Shown here: positions 8,515 through 16,666 of the stretch, one piece after another
How the letters are laid out: each line of letters opens with the position of its first letter
Position numbering within the stretch: position 1 is the first letter of the stretch
Assembly (NCBI GenBank): GCA_029068555.1
Contig: JAIECJ010000030.1
Coordinates: 1 to 64,000 of the forward strand
Length of the DNA stretch: 64,000 bases
DNA from: Lachnospiraceae bacterium
GTDB taxonomy: Bacteria > Bacillota > Clostridia > Lachnospirales > Lachnospiraceae
Direction of reading: 5' to 3'
Position numbers and translations under genes: made by a program
The notes under the pieces: generated by a model
Told to the model about the DNA's origin: nothing
Database searches by the model: none
The model's input: only the letters and a program-made list of their open reading frames with translations

Positions 8515-9420
8515 ATGTTAAATACACAGATAAAGATAGCAGGAGTTTCATTTAAAAATCCAGTTATGACCGCATCAGGAACATTTGGATCCGGCATGGA
8601 GTATTCCGAGTTTGTAGATTTAAACAGTCTTGGCGCTGTTGTGACAAAAGGTGTGGCAAATGTGCCGTGGGAGGGGAACCCAACACCGCGCGTGCAGGAG
8701 ACTTATGGAGGGATGCTGAATGCAATCGGATTGCAGAATCCCGGAATAGATGTGTTTATCGAGCGGGATATTCCGTTTTTAAAACAGTATAACACGCGAA
8801 TCATTGTGAATGTGTGCGGACGTTCTGCGTCAGACTATGTTGAAGTTGTAGAAAAACTGGGTGATCAGCCTGTTGATATGCTTGAAATCAATGTCTCCTG
8901 TCCAAATGTCAAGCATGGGGGGATCGCCTTCGGGCAGGATCCAAAGTGCCTGTTTGACATTACAAAAGAGATTAAGGCAAAGGCGAAACAGCCGATTATC
9001 ATGAAATTGTCACCAAACGTCACGGATATTGCTGAGATGGCAAGGGCGGCGGAGGCGGCGGGAAGCGATGCCATTTCGCTGATTAACACCATCACCGGCA
9101 TGAAGATAGATATTCATAAGAGAACGTTTGCACTGGCGAACAAGACAGGGGGACTTTCGGGACCTGCAATCAAACCGGTAGCCGTGCGTATGGTCTATCA
9201 GGCAGCGAATGCAGTAAAGATACCAATTATCGGCATGGGCGGCATTGCAAACGCGGAGGATGCCATTGAGTTTATGCTTGCAGGTGCGACAGGCATTGCA
9301 GTCGGAGCCATGAACTTTGTGAATCCCTACACGACAGCCGAGGTTGTAGAGGGTATCGAGAAGTACATGCGCCGGTACAATATTGAAAACTTAAGCGATA
9401 TCGTCGGGGCAGTGAAATAA
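8515..9420 (+). CDS. pyrD: Dihydroorotate dehydrogenase B, catalytic subunit
   Basis: This 301-aa class 1B dihydroorotate dehydrogenase is an FMN-binding TIM barrel. Recognised segments are NPVMTASGTFG near the N terminus, NAIGLQNPG, the catalytic-loop ENVSCPNVK-type motif (EINVSCPNVKHGG), KLSPNVTDI, and GMGGIANAEDAIEF with the phosphate-binding loop of FMN. It oxidises dihydroorotate to orotate in pyrimidine synthesis and works as a complex with PyrK. I use the ATG at 8515. The frame extends upstream into pyrK (8470), but that extension has no family similarity. The spacing to pyrK is 19 bp, so the genes are translationally close. Confidence 0.96.
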   Translation: MLNTQIKIAGVSFKNPVMTASGTFGSGMEYSEFVDLNSLGAVVTKGVANVPWEGNPTPRVQETYGGMLNAIGLQNPGIDVFIERDIPFLKQYNTRIIVNVCGRSASDYVEVVEKLGDQPVDMLEINVSCPNVKHGGIAFGQDPKCLFDITKEIKAKAKQPIIMKLSPNVTDIAEMARAAEAAGSDAISLINTITGMKIDIHKRTFALANKTGGLSGPAIKPVAVRMVYQAANAVKIPIIGMGGIANAEDAIEFMLAGATGIAVGAMNFVNPYTTAEVVEGIEKYMRRYNIENLSDIVGAVK

Positions 9421-9456
9421 AGAAGCGGCAAAAGTCATAAACAGCCCCTTGTGCAC

Positions 9457-9491
9457 ATACATTTTATTATCATAAAGTCAATAAAATGTAT
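9457..9491. other. Perfect 12-bp inverted repeat 3' of pyrD
   Basis: ATACATTTTATT (9457-9468) and AATAAAATGTAT (9480-9491) are perfect inverted copies with an 11-base loop. They lie between pyrD and the SPOCS gene. No T-run follows, so it may be an operator or an mRNA 3'-end structure rather than a classic terminator. Confidence 0.5.
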
Positions 9492-9543
9492 ATGACAAAT
9501 TTGTGCAATGGCACAAGTTCGCAGGTGCAGGAATGGGGGTCAA

Positions 9544-11127
9544 ATGGAGCTTTTGAAGAAAAATATTCATACTGAGCGGATAAAGTCAAAGGCGCTTTTG
9601 CAGGTGCCATTGGAGATGGATATCAATGTGCCGGATGTGAAGCCGGATGTGGCGAAAGTGATATACGATTGTGGAAAAATTAAGGTAGATGAGATTAAGA
9701 CAGGGATGAACAAAATCTGGGTAAAAGGGTGCCTGTGCTACCAGATTTTGTACCGTACAGACGGAGAGGACAGGACACTTGCAGGCATGGACGGGGAAGT
9801 ACCGTTTATGGAGGAAATTTATCTCGACAAGCTTGAGGGGCAGGACAGGGTAATCTGCAAAACCAATCTGGAAGATATGCGTGTACAGATTATCAACTCG
9901 AGAAAACTCAGTATACAGTCTGTGATTTCGCTAGAGCCGAGAGTGGAGGAAAGTATATCGGAAGAACTGTGTGTGGAGCTTGACCATACAGGAAATAATG
10001 ACACAGGGAAAAGTCTGGAATCAAGGCTTGAATACAGAAAAAAGAGCCTCGATTTTCTTGAGACCATTGTCAAGAAAAGAGACCTGCTGCGCATTCATGA
10101 GGAGACGCACCTGCCTGCAGGAATGCCTGATATCGGCGTGACGCTCTGGAAAAATGCTGAAATCAGCAGCATCAGTTTCCGCCCGATGGATGAAAAAATG
10201 GGCGTAACCGGCGAGATAAACATCTTTATCGTATACCGCGAGGACGCGACCGACAAAATAAACTGGTATGAGACAATGGTTCCCTTTAACGGAAGTGTCG
10301 AGTGCCAGAACAGCAGGGAGGGCATGACTGCCGATGTCTCATATGAAGTAGGACATGAGGAAATCACAATCAGGGAGGATTCGGACGGCGAGCTCCGGCT
10401 GATTGGGGTGGAAATGACTGTTGAGCTTGAAATCAAATTGTACGAACGGGAGAATACCTCCATTGTGGCGGACGTTTACGGAGTGAGCTGTGAGGTACAG
10501 ACCGAAATTGACACCAGACAGTTCCGCGATTTGTGTATGGAGCTCAACACAGAGGAAAAGCTTACGCGCAGTATTAAGCTTGAGGATGCGGATCCTAAAA
10601 TTTTACAGGTTTGCCACTGCGATGCACAGGCGAAACTGCAGGAGGCCATGTTCAGGGATAACCAGGTAAGCCTTTCGGGGGAAGTTGACTTACAGGTGCT
10701 TTATGCTTCAAATGAAGAGGGAGCAGGACTTTATCCTGTCAAAGCTGTAGTGCCGTTTGAGGTGGTGAAAGAGCTTCCGGAAGTAGATGAAAGCCAGATT
10801 GAGCAGTACTCGGTTTCTATACAGATACCACAGCAGACAGTGAGCATCAAGGACAGCTCACAGCTTGAGTGGCGAGGGAACATGAATGTACAAATGCTTC
10901 TATATAATACAAAGAGCGAGGACATTCTCACAGAGTTAAAAATCGCACCAATTAATGCAGATGCGCTGGAAAAACTTCCGGGATTTGCGATATATTATGT
11001 GAAGCAGGGGGATTCGCTCTGGCAGATTGGCAAGAAATATTATGTTAGTGTCGAACGCATCAAGGAAATGAATAACCTGACAACGGATGAAATCAAACCT
11101 GGGGATAAGTTATTGATTGTAAAATAG
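9544..11127 (+). CDS. SPOCS-domain (DUF3794) protein with C-terminal LysM
   Basis: This 527-aa protein has repeated beta-rich segments of the SPOCS type (SpoVID/coat-associated family). The first repeat runs from about residue 15 to 130 (KALLQVPLEMDINVPDVKPDVAKVIYDCG). Further copies lie in the middle (about 170-290 and 315-460). A single LysM peptidoglycan-binding domain closes the protein (YYVKQGDSLWQIGKKYYVSVERIKEMNNL, about 480-527). There is no signal peptide, which fits assembly around the forespore from the mother-cell side. That location is inferred from family members. I chose ATG 9544 after GGGGG; the 12 upstream codons are not family-like. A bidirectional terminator separates it from the converging gene. 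Confidence 0.85.
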   Translation: MELLKKNIHTERIKSKALLQVPLEMDINVPDVKPDVAKVIYDCGKIKVDEIKTGMNKIWVKGCLCYQILYRTDGEDRTLAGMDGEVPFMEEIYLDKLEGQDRVICKTNLEDMRVQIINSRKLSIQSVISLEPRVEESISEELCVELDHTGNNDTGKSLESRLEYRKKSLDFLETIVKKRDLLRIHEETHLPAGMPDIGVTLWKNAEISSISFRPMDEKMGVTGEINIFIVYREDATDKINWYETMVPFNGSVECQNSREGMTADVSYEVGHEEITIREDSDGELRLIGVEMTVELEIKLYERENTSIVADVYGVSCEVQTEIDTRQFRDLCMELNTEEKLTRSIKLEDADPKILQVCHCDAQAKLQEAMFRDNQVSLSGEVDLQVLYASNEEGAGLYPVKAVVPFEVVKELPEVDESQIEQYSVSIQIPQQTVSIKDSSQLEWRGNMNVQMLLYNTKSEDILTELKIAPINADALEKLPGFAIYYVKQGDSLWQIGKKYYVSVERIKEMNNLTTDEIKPGDKLLIVK

Positions 11128-11139
11128 ATGAAATACAAT

Positions 11140-11172
11140 AAAAAGGAATACCATTTTGTGGTATTCCTTTTT
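11140..11172. terminator. Bidirectional terminator between convergent genes
   Basis: A 14-bp perfect stem (AAAAAGGAATACCA/TGGTATTCCTTTTT) with a short loop has A-runs and T-runs on both flanks, so it can end transcription of the SPOCS gene and of the converging 229-aa gene. Confidence 0.9.
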
Positions 11173-11184
11173 GTATACTGTATA

Positions 11185-11874
11185 CTATTTTGCAACAACT
11201 GTTCCGTCTTCTGTTGTGGTAACCGTATTGTTCTTGTCAGCAGATGCATTGTTGTTCTTGTCTACGCTCATATCCTTGTCAGATTCCTTCGGTTTCATCA
11301 GGCTGTCAAACTTTTCGAGAACTGCATCGTAGGTTCTCTTGGAAATGTCAGGAAGCTTGCCGCCCCACGTCTTCTCAGCCTGCTTATAACCCTTGAGGAA
11401 TGCATCGCGCATTTTTTCAAGCTGTTTCTGATCATCGCCTGCAAGTGCAGTTGCAAAGGATACGATACGGTCTGAAGTCTGCTTTACACCCCAGTAGCCA
11501 TCCTCAGAGATAGCTTCCTGTGCTTTCTTCTGCGTTGCGGCATCAACTGTGTAATTTCCCTTTGAGAGGAACTGCCAGATGTTATTTGCCTGACCAAATG
11601 TGTTGGTCTGTGTATTGAGCATGCTATGTACCAGATCGGTCAACTGTGTCTGGCGCTTCTCCTGATCTGCCTTGAGCTGTGCGACGATAGCTTTTCTGTC
11701 ATCCTCTGAAAGCTTTGACTTGTCATAGACAGCCGCAGCCTCCTCTTTTTTTACACTGGTATCTGTCTTCGAAGTATCTACTTTGGAAGACTCTGTCTTT
11801 TTTTCTGATTCTACAGCACTGGTTGCTGCGTAGGCATCCGCTGCATTACTATTTCCAATTCCTGATAAACTCAT
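11185..11874 (-). CDS. Uncharacterised 229-aa helical protein with acidic/polar tails
   Basis: I do not recognise a named function. The N terminus (residues 1-60) is Ser/Ala/Lys/Asp rich and looks disordered, without a signal peptide. A predicted helical core spans about residues 60-200, with the segment EDGYWGVKQTSDRIVSFATALAGDD and a later TWGGKLPDISKRTYDAVLEKFDSL. Similar GYWGV-x-QTSDRI-type cores recur in Lachnospiraceae proteins of unknown role, as far as I recall. The C terminus is again low-complexity (KNNNASADKNN). It has its own promoter (11972-12001) and shares a terminator with the SPOCS gene. The lack of transmembrane segments points to a soluble, perhaps exported or structural, protein. 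Confidence 0.75.
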   Translation of the reverse strand: MSLSGIGNSNAADAYAATSAVESEKKTESSKVDTSKTDTSVKKEEAAAVYDKSKLSEDDRKAIVAQLKADQEKRQTQLTDLVHSMLNTQTNTFGQANNIWQFLSKGNYTVDAATQKKAQEAISEDGYWGVKQTSDRIVSFATALAGDDQKQLEKMRDAFLKGYKQAEKTWGGKLPDISKRTYDAVLEKFDSLMKPKESDKDMSVDKNNNASADKNNTVTTTEDGTVVAK

Positions 11875-11971
11875 ATGGTATCCCTTCCCTTTCTACAATA
11901 AAATTATTCCATCCATGGCAACTGACCAGCCGGCATGGATGCAGCCATACTGGTTTTACCTTTATATCGTC

Positions 11972-12001
11972 ATTATACCATAGAAACTTTAGTGTATACA
12001 A
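11972..12001 (-). promoter_or_regulatory. Sigma-A promoter for the 229-aa protein
   Basis: On the minus strand, TTGTAT (12001-11996), an 18-base spacer and a perfect TATAAT (11977-11972) lie about 100 bases before the start codon at 11874. Confidence 0.6.
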
Positions 12002-12123
12002 CGGGAAAAACGTTATTTCTTACAAATAATTCCAGAGCATTGATTCAATTTACACCCGAAAAAGTCAAATACATAAATTTTTTAAAATTTTGTAATAAAT
12101 CGTAAAATTTGCACAATAAAATA

Positions 12124-12152
12124 TTGAAAATCATAGGGCACTGTGGTATAAA
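12124..12152 (+). promoter_or_regulatory. Sigma-A promoter for the 65-aa gene
   Basis: TTGAAA (12124-12129), a 17-base spacer and TATAAA (12147-12152). The transcript would have a leader of about 100 bases before the start at 12263. Confidence 0.6.
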
Positions 12153-12205
12153 TATATATATGATCGAGTAGACATGAAGAAAGGGGCTTCACTATTCGTA
12201 ATTCT

Positions 12206-12223
12206 TTTTCATTATAATGAAAA
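12206..12223. promoter_or_regulatory. 18-bp perfect palindrome in the leader of the 65-aa gene
   Basis: TTTTCATTATAATGAAAA is its own reverse complement and lies downstream of the promoter at 12124. Its position and AT-rich symmetry suggest a repressor operator (roughly Fur/PerR-like in character), but the sequence alone does not identify the protein. Confidence 0.4.
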
Positions 12224-12262
12224 TACAAAACAGAAAAACTTGTGTAAAAGGAGGAAGTTCAT

Positions 12263-12460
12263 ATGGAATATATGAATGGAAAAGGAGCGATGCAGCTGGT
12301 TAGAAACTACATCGAAAGTGAGATGTCAGAGTATAAGAAAGTGACGGAGAAGGAACTGAGTGCAGGCGGTGTCGCACCGGAGGCAAGGGCTGCGTTTAAC
12401 AGAAAGCCATATTGCGGATACTCATCCATCAATCTGAAAAAACGCCCGGTGCTGCGATAA
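12263..12460 (+). CDS. Small uncharacterised 65-aa protein
   Basis: This short gene has a strong AAGGAGG site eight bases before the ATG, a well-formed promoter 110 bases upstream and a terminator downstream, so it is likely real. The protein is hydrophilic, with a probable N-terminal helix (MQLVRNYIESEMSEYKKVTEKEL) and a basic C terminus (NLKKRPVLR). It has no signal peptide, membrane segment or recognisable motif, and a single cysteine in the C-terminal part. I cannot assign a function. The palindrome in its leader hints at regulated expression. Confidence 0.6.
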   Translation: MEYMNGKGAMQLVRNYIESEMSEYKKVTEKELSAGGVAPEARAAFNRKPYCGYSSINLKKRPVLR

Positions 12461-12585
12461 AATATACATAAATAAAATAAATCGGGGAGTAATTGAGCCG
12501 TCTTTTTGTGTGACTTGAATGCAGGATATAGATTGAGTTGTCTGGCGCTGCAATGCAGGTTGTGCGGATTGACATAAATCAGGAC

Positions 12586-12630
12586 AAAAGCATCACTTGA
12601 ATGAAAATTGATTCAGGGGGATGCTTTTTT
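12586..12630 (+). terminator. Intrinsic terminator after the 65-aa gene
   Basis: AAAAGCATC pairs with GGATGCTTTT, with an inner TGAAT/ATTCA stem, and is followed by six T residues. It lies 125 bases after the stop codon. The sequence from the stop codon to this hairpin shows no other feature. Confidence 0.8.
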
Positions 12631-12636
12631 CTTGCG

Positions 12637-12660
12637 GTCACTGTTCACGCCTTGTCAGAT
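12637..12660 (-). repeat. Degenerate family D hairpin
   Basis: GTCACTGTTCACGCC followed by TTGTCAGAT matches the copy at 5719-5744 over most of its loop and inner stem, including GTGAACA and ACAAGG on the minus strand. It is imperfect and lies directly behind a terminator. The rest of the gap to hprK (12661-12809) is AT-rich and probably contains the hprK promoter, which I cannot place with confidence. Confidence 0.35.
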
Positions 12661-12809
12661 TTCGGCACAAATTTGGATATTAACTTCTTGTTACTTTTTA
12701 TGAAAGTATTGTGGAAAACAATTGCGTTATATGGTAAGATATAAATATTAAAAACAGGAAAGGCAAAAGTAATTATTTTACATAGGAAATAGTTACAGGG
12801 GTAAAACAA

Positions 12810-13751
12810 ATGGCAAGTGTAAGTATTGAAAGAGTAATAGAAAAGTTAAAGCTCAAAAACCTCACACCACAGATTGATGTGGAGAATATTAAGATTCATC
12901 AACCTGATATCAACAGACCGGCGCTTCAGCTGGCGGGGTATTTTGAACATTTTGAGGAGACGCGGCCCCAGATTATTGGTTTTGTGGAATATTCTTACAT
13001 GGAAAATCTTTCTGAGAAAAAAAAGAAAGACGTGTACCCCAGGCTTATTTCCGAGAAGACGCCCTGTATTATTTTCTGCAGGGATTTGCATCCCGACGAG
13101 CTGTTTATGAAAACGGCGCTCAAAAACAATGTCCCGCTTCTGATAACAGAGAAACCGACATCCGCATTTATGGCGGAAATTATCCGGTGGCTTAATGTCA
13201 AACTCGCGCCGTGTATCTCTGTACACGGGGTGCTTGTGGATGTGTATGGTGAGGGTGTGCTGATTACCGGAGAGAGCGGCATTGGAAAGAGCGAGGCTGC
13301 GCTGGAACTGATTAAGAGAGGCCACCGCCTGGTGTCCGATGACGTCGTAGAAATCAGAAAGGTCAGCGATGATACCCTGATAGGATCTGCGCCGGATATT
13401 ACGCGGCATTTCATAGAGCTGCGTGGCATCGGTATCATTGATGTAAAGACGCTCTACGGTGTGCAGAGCGTTATGGACACCACAAATATAAATCTTGTAA
13501 TCCGTCTTGAGGATTGGGATAAAGAGAAGAAATACGACAGGCTCGGTCTTGAGGAAAATTATACGGAATATCTTGGGAATAAGATTGTATGCCATAATAT
13601 ACCGATTCGTCCCGGGCGGAACCTGGCGATTATCTGTGAGTCGGCAGCGGTCAATTACCGTCAGAAAAAGATGGGTTACAATGCCGCACAGGAGCTGTAC
13701 CAGCGCGTACAGAACTCGCTGTCCAGACCGCGTGAGGATGATGAGGAATAG
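12810..13751 (+). CDS. hprK: HPr kinase/phosphorylase
   Basis: This 313-aa protein has the full HprK length. The N-terminal domain covers about residues 1-130. The C-terminal kinase domain has the P-loop GESGIGKSE (about 154-162), the VSDD motif with the catalytic acidic residues just after it, and the HprK signature ELRGIGIIDVKTLYG (about 206-220). It phosphorylates HPr on a serine in response to glycolytic intermediates and reverses this when phosphate is high. HPr-Ser-P drives carbon catabolite repression through CcpA in Firmicutes. The next genes (glcK, murB, rapZ, whiA) are its usual neighbours in this family of bacteria. Confidence 0.97.
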   Translation: MASVSIERVIEKLKLKNLTPQIDVENIKIHQPDINRPALQLAGYFEHFEETRPQIIGFVEYSYMENLSEKKKKDVYPRLISEKTPCIIFCRDLHPDELFMKTALKNNVPLLITEKPTSAFMAEIIRWLNVKLAPCISVHGVLVDVYGEGVLITGESGIGKSEAALELIKRGHRLVSDDVVEIRKVSDDTLIGSAPDITRHFIELRGIGIIDVKTLYGVQSVMDTTNINLVIRLEDWDKEKKYDRLGLEENYTEYLGNKIVCHNIPIRPGRNLAIICESAAVNYRQKKMGYNAAQELYQRVQNSLSRPREDDEE

Positions 13752-13822
13752 TGCAGTCCGCAGGAGGCTGGCTGCTGCATGGAAGTTCATGTGAATATGA
13801 AATCGTTTGGAGGAAAGGTTAA

Positions 13823-14770
13823 ATGGGTAAATATTGTTTTGGCGTAGATCTAGGTGGTACAACAGTGAAAATCGGACTTTTTGACACGGAGGGCACAGTG
13901 CTCGACAAGTGGGAGATACCGACCAGAAAGGAAGAAAGCGGGAGTAAGATTCTGCCGGATATCGCAGACGCCGTCCTCGGCAAAATAGCGCAAAGGCAGA
14001 TTGCAAAGGACGACATAACCGGCGTAGGAATAGGTGTGCCTGGTCCTGTAGATGATAATGGTGTGGTGCATAAGGCAGTCAACCTTGGCTGGGGAATTGT
14101 AAATATCAATGAAGTCCTCGGCGGCCTGCTGCAATTGCCGGTCAAGGCAGGGAATGACGCCAATGTGGCGGCTCTTGGCGAAATGTGGTGCGGCGGCGGA
14201 AAAGGATGCAGCAATATGGTGCTTGCTACGCTTGGCACAGGTGTAGGCGGCGGAATCATTGTGAATGGAAAGATGGTGACGGGAGCAACGGGCGCAGGCG
14301 GAGAGATTGGGCATATTCATATCAAGGACGACGAGCCGGACGAGTGCGGCTGCGGCGGACATGGGTGTCTGGAGCAGTATGCTTCTGCCACAGGCGTTGT
14401 GCGTTTAGCCAACAGAAAACTTGCTGCATCCGCACAGCAAAGTACACTCAGGACGGCGAAAGAAAGAGGGGCGATCAGCGCTAAGACTGTTTTTGACGCA
14501 GTAAAGAATGGGGATGCGCTTGCCTGTGAAATTGCTGAGGAGTTCGGAGAGTATCTGGGCAAGGGACTTGCGGCAATCGCCTGTGTCGTAAATCCCCAGG
14601 TCATCGTGCTCGGCGGCGGTGTGTCAAAGGCAGGGGAGATACTTTGTGACTATGTATCCAGGTATTATAAAAAGTATGTATTCCATGGCTGCAGCGATGC
14701 GCAGTTCAAGCTTGCGACACTCGGAAATGATGCCGGAATTTACGGCGCAGCAAAGCTTGTATTGGAATAG
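13823..14770 (+). CDS. glcK: ROK-family glucokinase
   Basis: This 315-aa ROK kinase starts with the ATP-binding DLGGTTVKIGLFD (about residues 9-21). It has the sugar-binding NDANVAALGE (about 112-121), LGTGVGGGIIVNG, the catalytic GEIGHIHI region and the ROK zinc site CGCGGHGCLEQYAS (about 172-185). It phosphorylates glucose to glucose 6-phosphate in the cytoplasm. The start follows GGAGGAAAGG. Its position behind hprK fits a carbon-metabolism role. The ROK repressor alternative is excluded by the absence of an N-terminal helix-turn-helix. Confidence 0.93.
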   Translation: MGKYCFGVDLGGTTVKIGLFDTEGTVLDKWEIPTRKEESGSKILPDIADAVLGKIAQRQIAKDDITGVGIGVPGPVDDNGVVHKAVNLGWGIVNINEVLGGLLQLPVKAGNDANVAALGEMWCGGGKGCSNMVLATLGTGVGGGIIVNGKMVTGATGAGGEIGHIHIKDDEPDECGCGGHGCLEQYASATGVVRLANRKLAASAQQSTLRTAKERGAISAKTVFDAVKNGDALACEIAEEFGEYLGKGLAAIACVVNPQVIVLGGGVSKAGEILCDYVSRYYKKYVFHGCSDAQFKLATLGNDAGIYGAAKLVLE

Positions 14771-14792
14771 ATTAATATAGAAAGTATATTGA

Positions 14793-15776
14793 ATGGGGTT
14801 TTATAACTTGAAAACAAGGTTAAGTCAGGATGCAATACAGCGTTTGCACGAAAGATTTTCCGCAGTATTCGAACCGGAGCAAATACTTGCAGATGAAAAT
14901 ATGTCAGCTCACACCACCTTCCGGGTTGGTGGTGCAGCTGACATATTTGTGGAAATAAATAATTCCGCAGAGCTTGCAAAAGCGCTTGAAATATTAAAAT
15001 CAGAGGGACTTTCCGGTCTGAACAGAGATTTTTATATTTTGGGCAACGGCAGCAACCTGTTAGTCAGTGATGCTGGTTTAAGAGGTGTGGTACTCCATAT
15101 GTCAAGGCAGTTTGACCATATCAGCGTTGACGGCACAACGCTTGTTTGTGAGGCGGGGGCAGCCCTCGCGGCTATCGCGCGCAAAGCATGTGAAAACAGG
15201 CTTACAGGGTTAGAGTTTGCGGCGGGCATCCCCGGAAGCCTCGGCGGTGCCATTGTCATGAACGCTGGTGCATACGGCGGAGAGATGAAACAGGTGGTAA
15301 AAAGTGTCAGACTGATGACAATGGATGGGGAAATTATAGAGAAAAGTGCAGAAGAAATGCACTTTTCATACCGCCATAGTCTTGTGAAAGAGAGAATGCT
15401 GCAGAATCCGCTGGTTGTACTGGAAGTGACTATCGCACTTACAGAGGGGTGTCAGGAGGATATCCGGGCAAAAATGGATGAGCTTGCGGATAAAAGGCGT
15501 GCAAAACAGCCATTGGAATATCCAAGCGCAGGCTCCACATTCAAGCGGCCCGAGGGATATTTTGCTGCAAAATTAATAGAGGATGCAGGGCTTCGCGGAT
15601 TCGCTGCGGGGGATGCGCAGGTGTCTGAAAAGCATTGTGGATTTGTTGTAAACAGGAATAACGCCACGGCTGCTGACATCTACTCCTTGATTTTGGAGGT
15701 TCAGAGACGGGTAAAGGAGTCATCGGGGGTTGCGCTTGAGCCGGAAGTCATTCTGCTTGGGGATTTTGGAAAATAG
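14793..15776 (+). CDS. murB: UDP-N-acetylenolpyruvoylglucosamine reductase
   Basis: This 327-aa flavoprotein reduces enolpyruvyl-UDP-GlcNAc to UDP-N-acetylmuramate for peptidoglycan. The FAD-binding segments NGSNLLVSD and GIPGSLGGAIVMNAGAYGGEM, the YRHS segment, the proton-donor region PSAGSTFKRPEG and the C-terminal Glu (ALEPEVILLG) are present. TTFRVGGAAD near residues 42-51 is the usual N-terminal motif. The first ATG (14793) has a weak site; TTG 14808, preceded by GGGG, is an equally likely start and would give 322 aa. It lies in the conserved murB-rapZ-whiA order. Confidence 0.96.
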   Translation: MGFYNLKTRLSQDAIQRLHERFSAVFEPEQILADENMSAHTTFRVGGAADIFVEINNSAELAKALEILKSEGLSGLNRDFYILGNGSNLLVSDAGLRGVVLHMSRQFDHISVDGTTLVCEAGAALAAIARKACENRLTGLEFAAGIPGSLGGAIVMNAGAYGGEMKQVVKSVRLMTMDGEIIEKSAEEMHFSYRHSLVKERMLQNPLVVLEVTIALTEGCQEDIRAKMDELADKRRAKQPLEYPSAGSTFKRPEGYFAAKLIEDAGLRGFAAGDAQVSEKHCGFVVNRNNATAADIYSLILEVQRRVKESSGVALEPEVILLGDFGK

Positions 15777-15800
15777 ATAATTTACGAAAGGTCGGATATA

Positions 15801-16652
15801 ATGAGATTTGTGATTGTTACCGGTATGAGCGGGGGAGGAAAGTCCACTGCAATGAAAATGCTTGAGGATGCCGGATATTATTGTGCGGATAATATGCCGG
15901 TGCCCTTGATTGAGAAGTTTATGGAGCTTCTGGCGATGCCGGACAACGGGATTCAGAAGGTGGCGCTGGGACTGGACGTCAGGGCAGACCAGTCCTTTGA
16001 GGACGTCAATATGCTGATTGCACGTCTGCGGGAGACGTACACTTTTGAAATTCTTTTTCTGGAGGCGGCTGACAATGTCCTGCTCAAGCGTTACAAGGAG
16101 TCAAGGCGCATCCATCCGCTTTCCGTGGACAGTGATCTCATGAGCGGTATCACGAGGGAGAGGGCACTGCTTGCAAGTATAAAGCAGGCAGCTGATTATG
16201 TGATAGACACAACAAACTTGCTGACGAGGGAACTCAAGGCGGAGCTTGATCGAATCTTTGTCAGTAATCAGGCGTATAACAGCCTGATGGTAAATGTCAT
16301 GTCGTTTGGATTTAAGCATGGCATTCCGCAGGATGCGGATTTGGTGTTTGATGTCCGGTTTCTGCCCAATCCTTTTTATATTGATGATCTCAAGCAAAAA
16401 ACTGGTCTCGACAGAGAAGTGCAGGATTATGTCATGGGCTTTCAGGAGGCCCATATGTTTCTGGACAAGCTGGCAGATATGGTGAATTTCCTGATTCCAA
16501 ATTATATCAGTGAGGGAAAATACCAGCTTGTGATAGCAATTGGGTGCACAGGCGGTCAGCATAGAAGCGTGACGCTTGCCGGTGAACTGTACAGGCGGCT
16601 GAAAGACAAGGGAGATTACGGGCTCACGCTTCGACACAGAGATACAAAGTAA
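15801..16652 (+). CDS. rapZ: RapZ/YvcJ-type nucleotide-binding protein
   Basis: This 283-aa protein has the N-terminal P-loop GMSGGGKST (residues 8-16), the YYCADNMPVPLI segment, the central LxRRYKESRRxHPL-like motif (LLKRYKESRRIHPL), DTTNL, and the C-terminal GCTGGQHRSVTLA signature. In Enterobacteria RapZ is an RNase E adaptor for glucosamine-6-phosphate control. In Bacillus YvcJ it is a GTP/ATP hydrolase linked to competence. The exact role in clostridia is less clear. It is 24 bp behind murB and 14 bp before whiA, so it is surely in one operon. Confidence 0.94.
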   Translation: MRFVIVTGMSGGGKSTAMKMLEDAGYYCADNMPVPLIEKFMELLAMPDNGIQKVALGLDVRADQSFEDVNMLIARLRETYTFEILFLEAADNVLLKRYKESRRIHPLSVDSDLMSGITRERALLASIKQAADYVIDTTNLLTRELKAELDRIFVSNQAYNSLMVNVMSFGFKHGIPQDADLVFDVRFLPNPFYIDDLKQKTGLDREVQDYVMGFQEAHMFLDKLADMVNFLIPNYISEGKYQLVIAIGCTGGQHRSVTLAGELYRRLKDKGDYGLTLRHRDTK

Positions 16653-16666
16653 ATTGGAGGCTTAGG

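Noticed and set aside
12846..14006. 386-codon minus-strand frame across hprK
   Set aside because: It lies opposite a highly conserved gene, has no ribosome-binding site or recognisable domain, and reads as low-quality Arg/His/Leu-rich sequence.
14904..14942. Strong inverted repeat (GTCAGCT..CACCACC with GGTGGTG..AGCTGAC) inside murB
   Set aside because: It falls in the codons of the conserved TTFRVGGAAD motif of MurB, so it is most likely a by-product of coding sequence.
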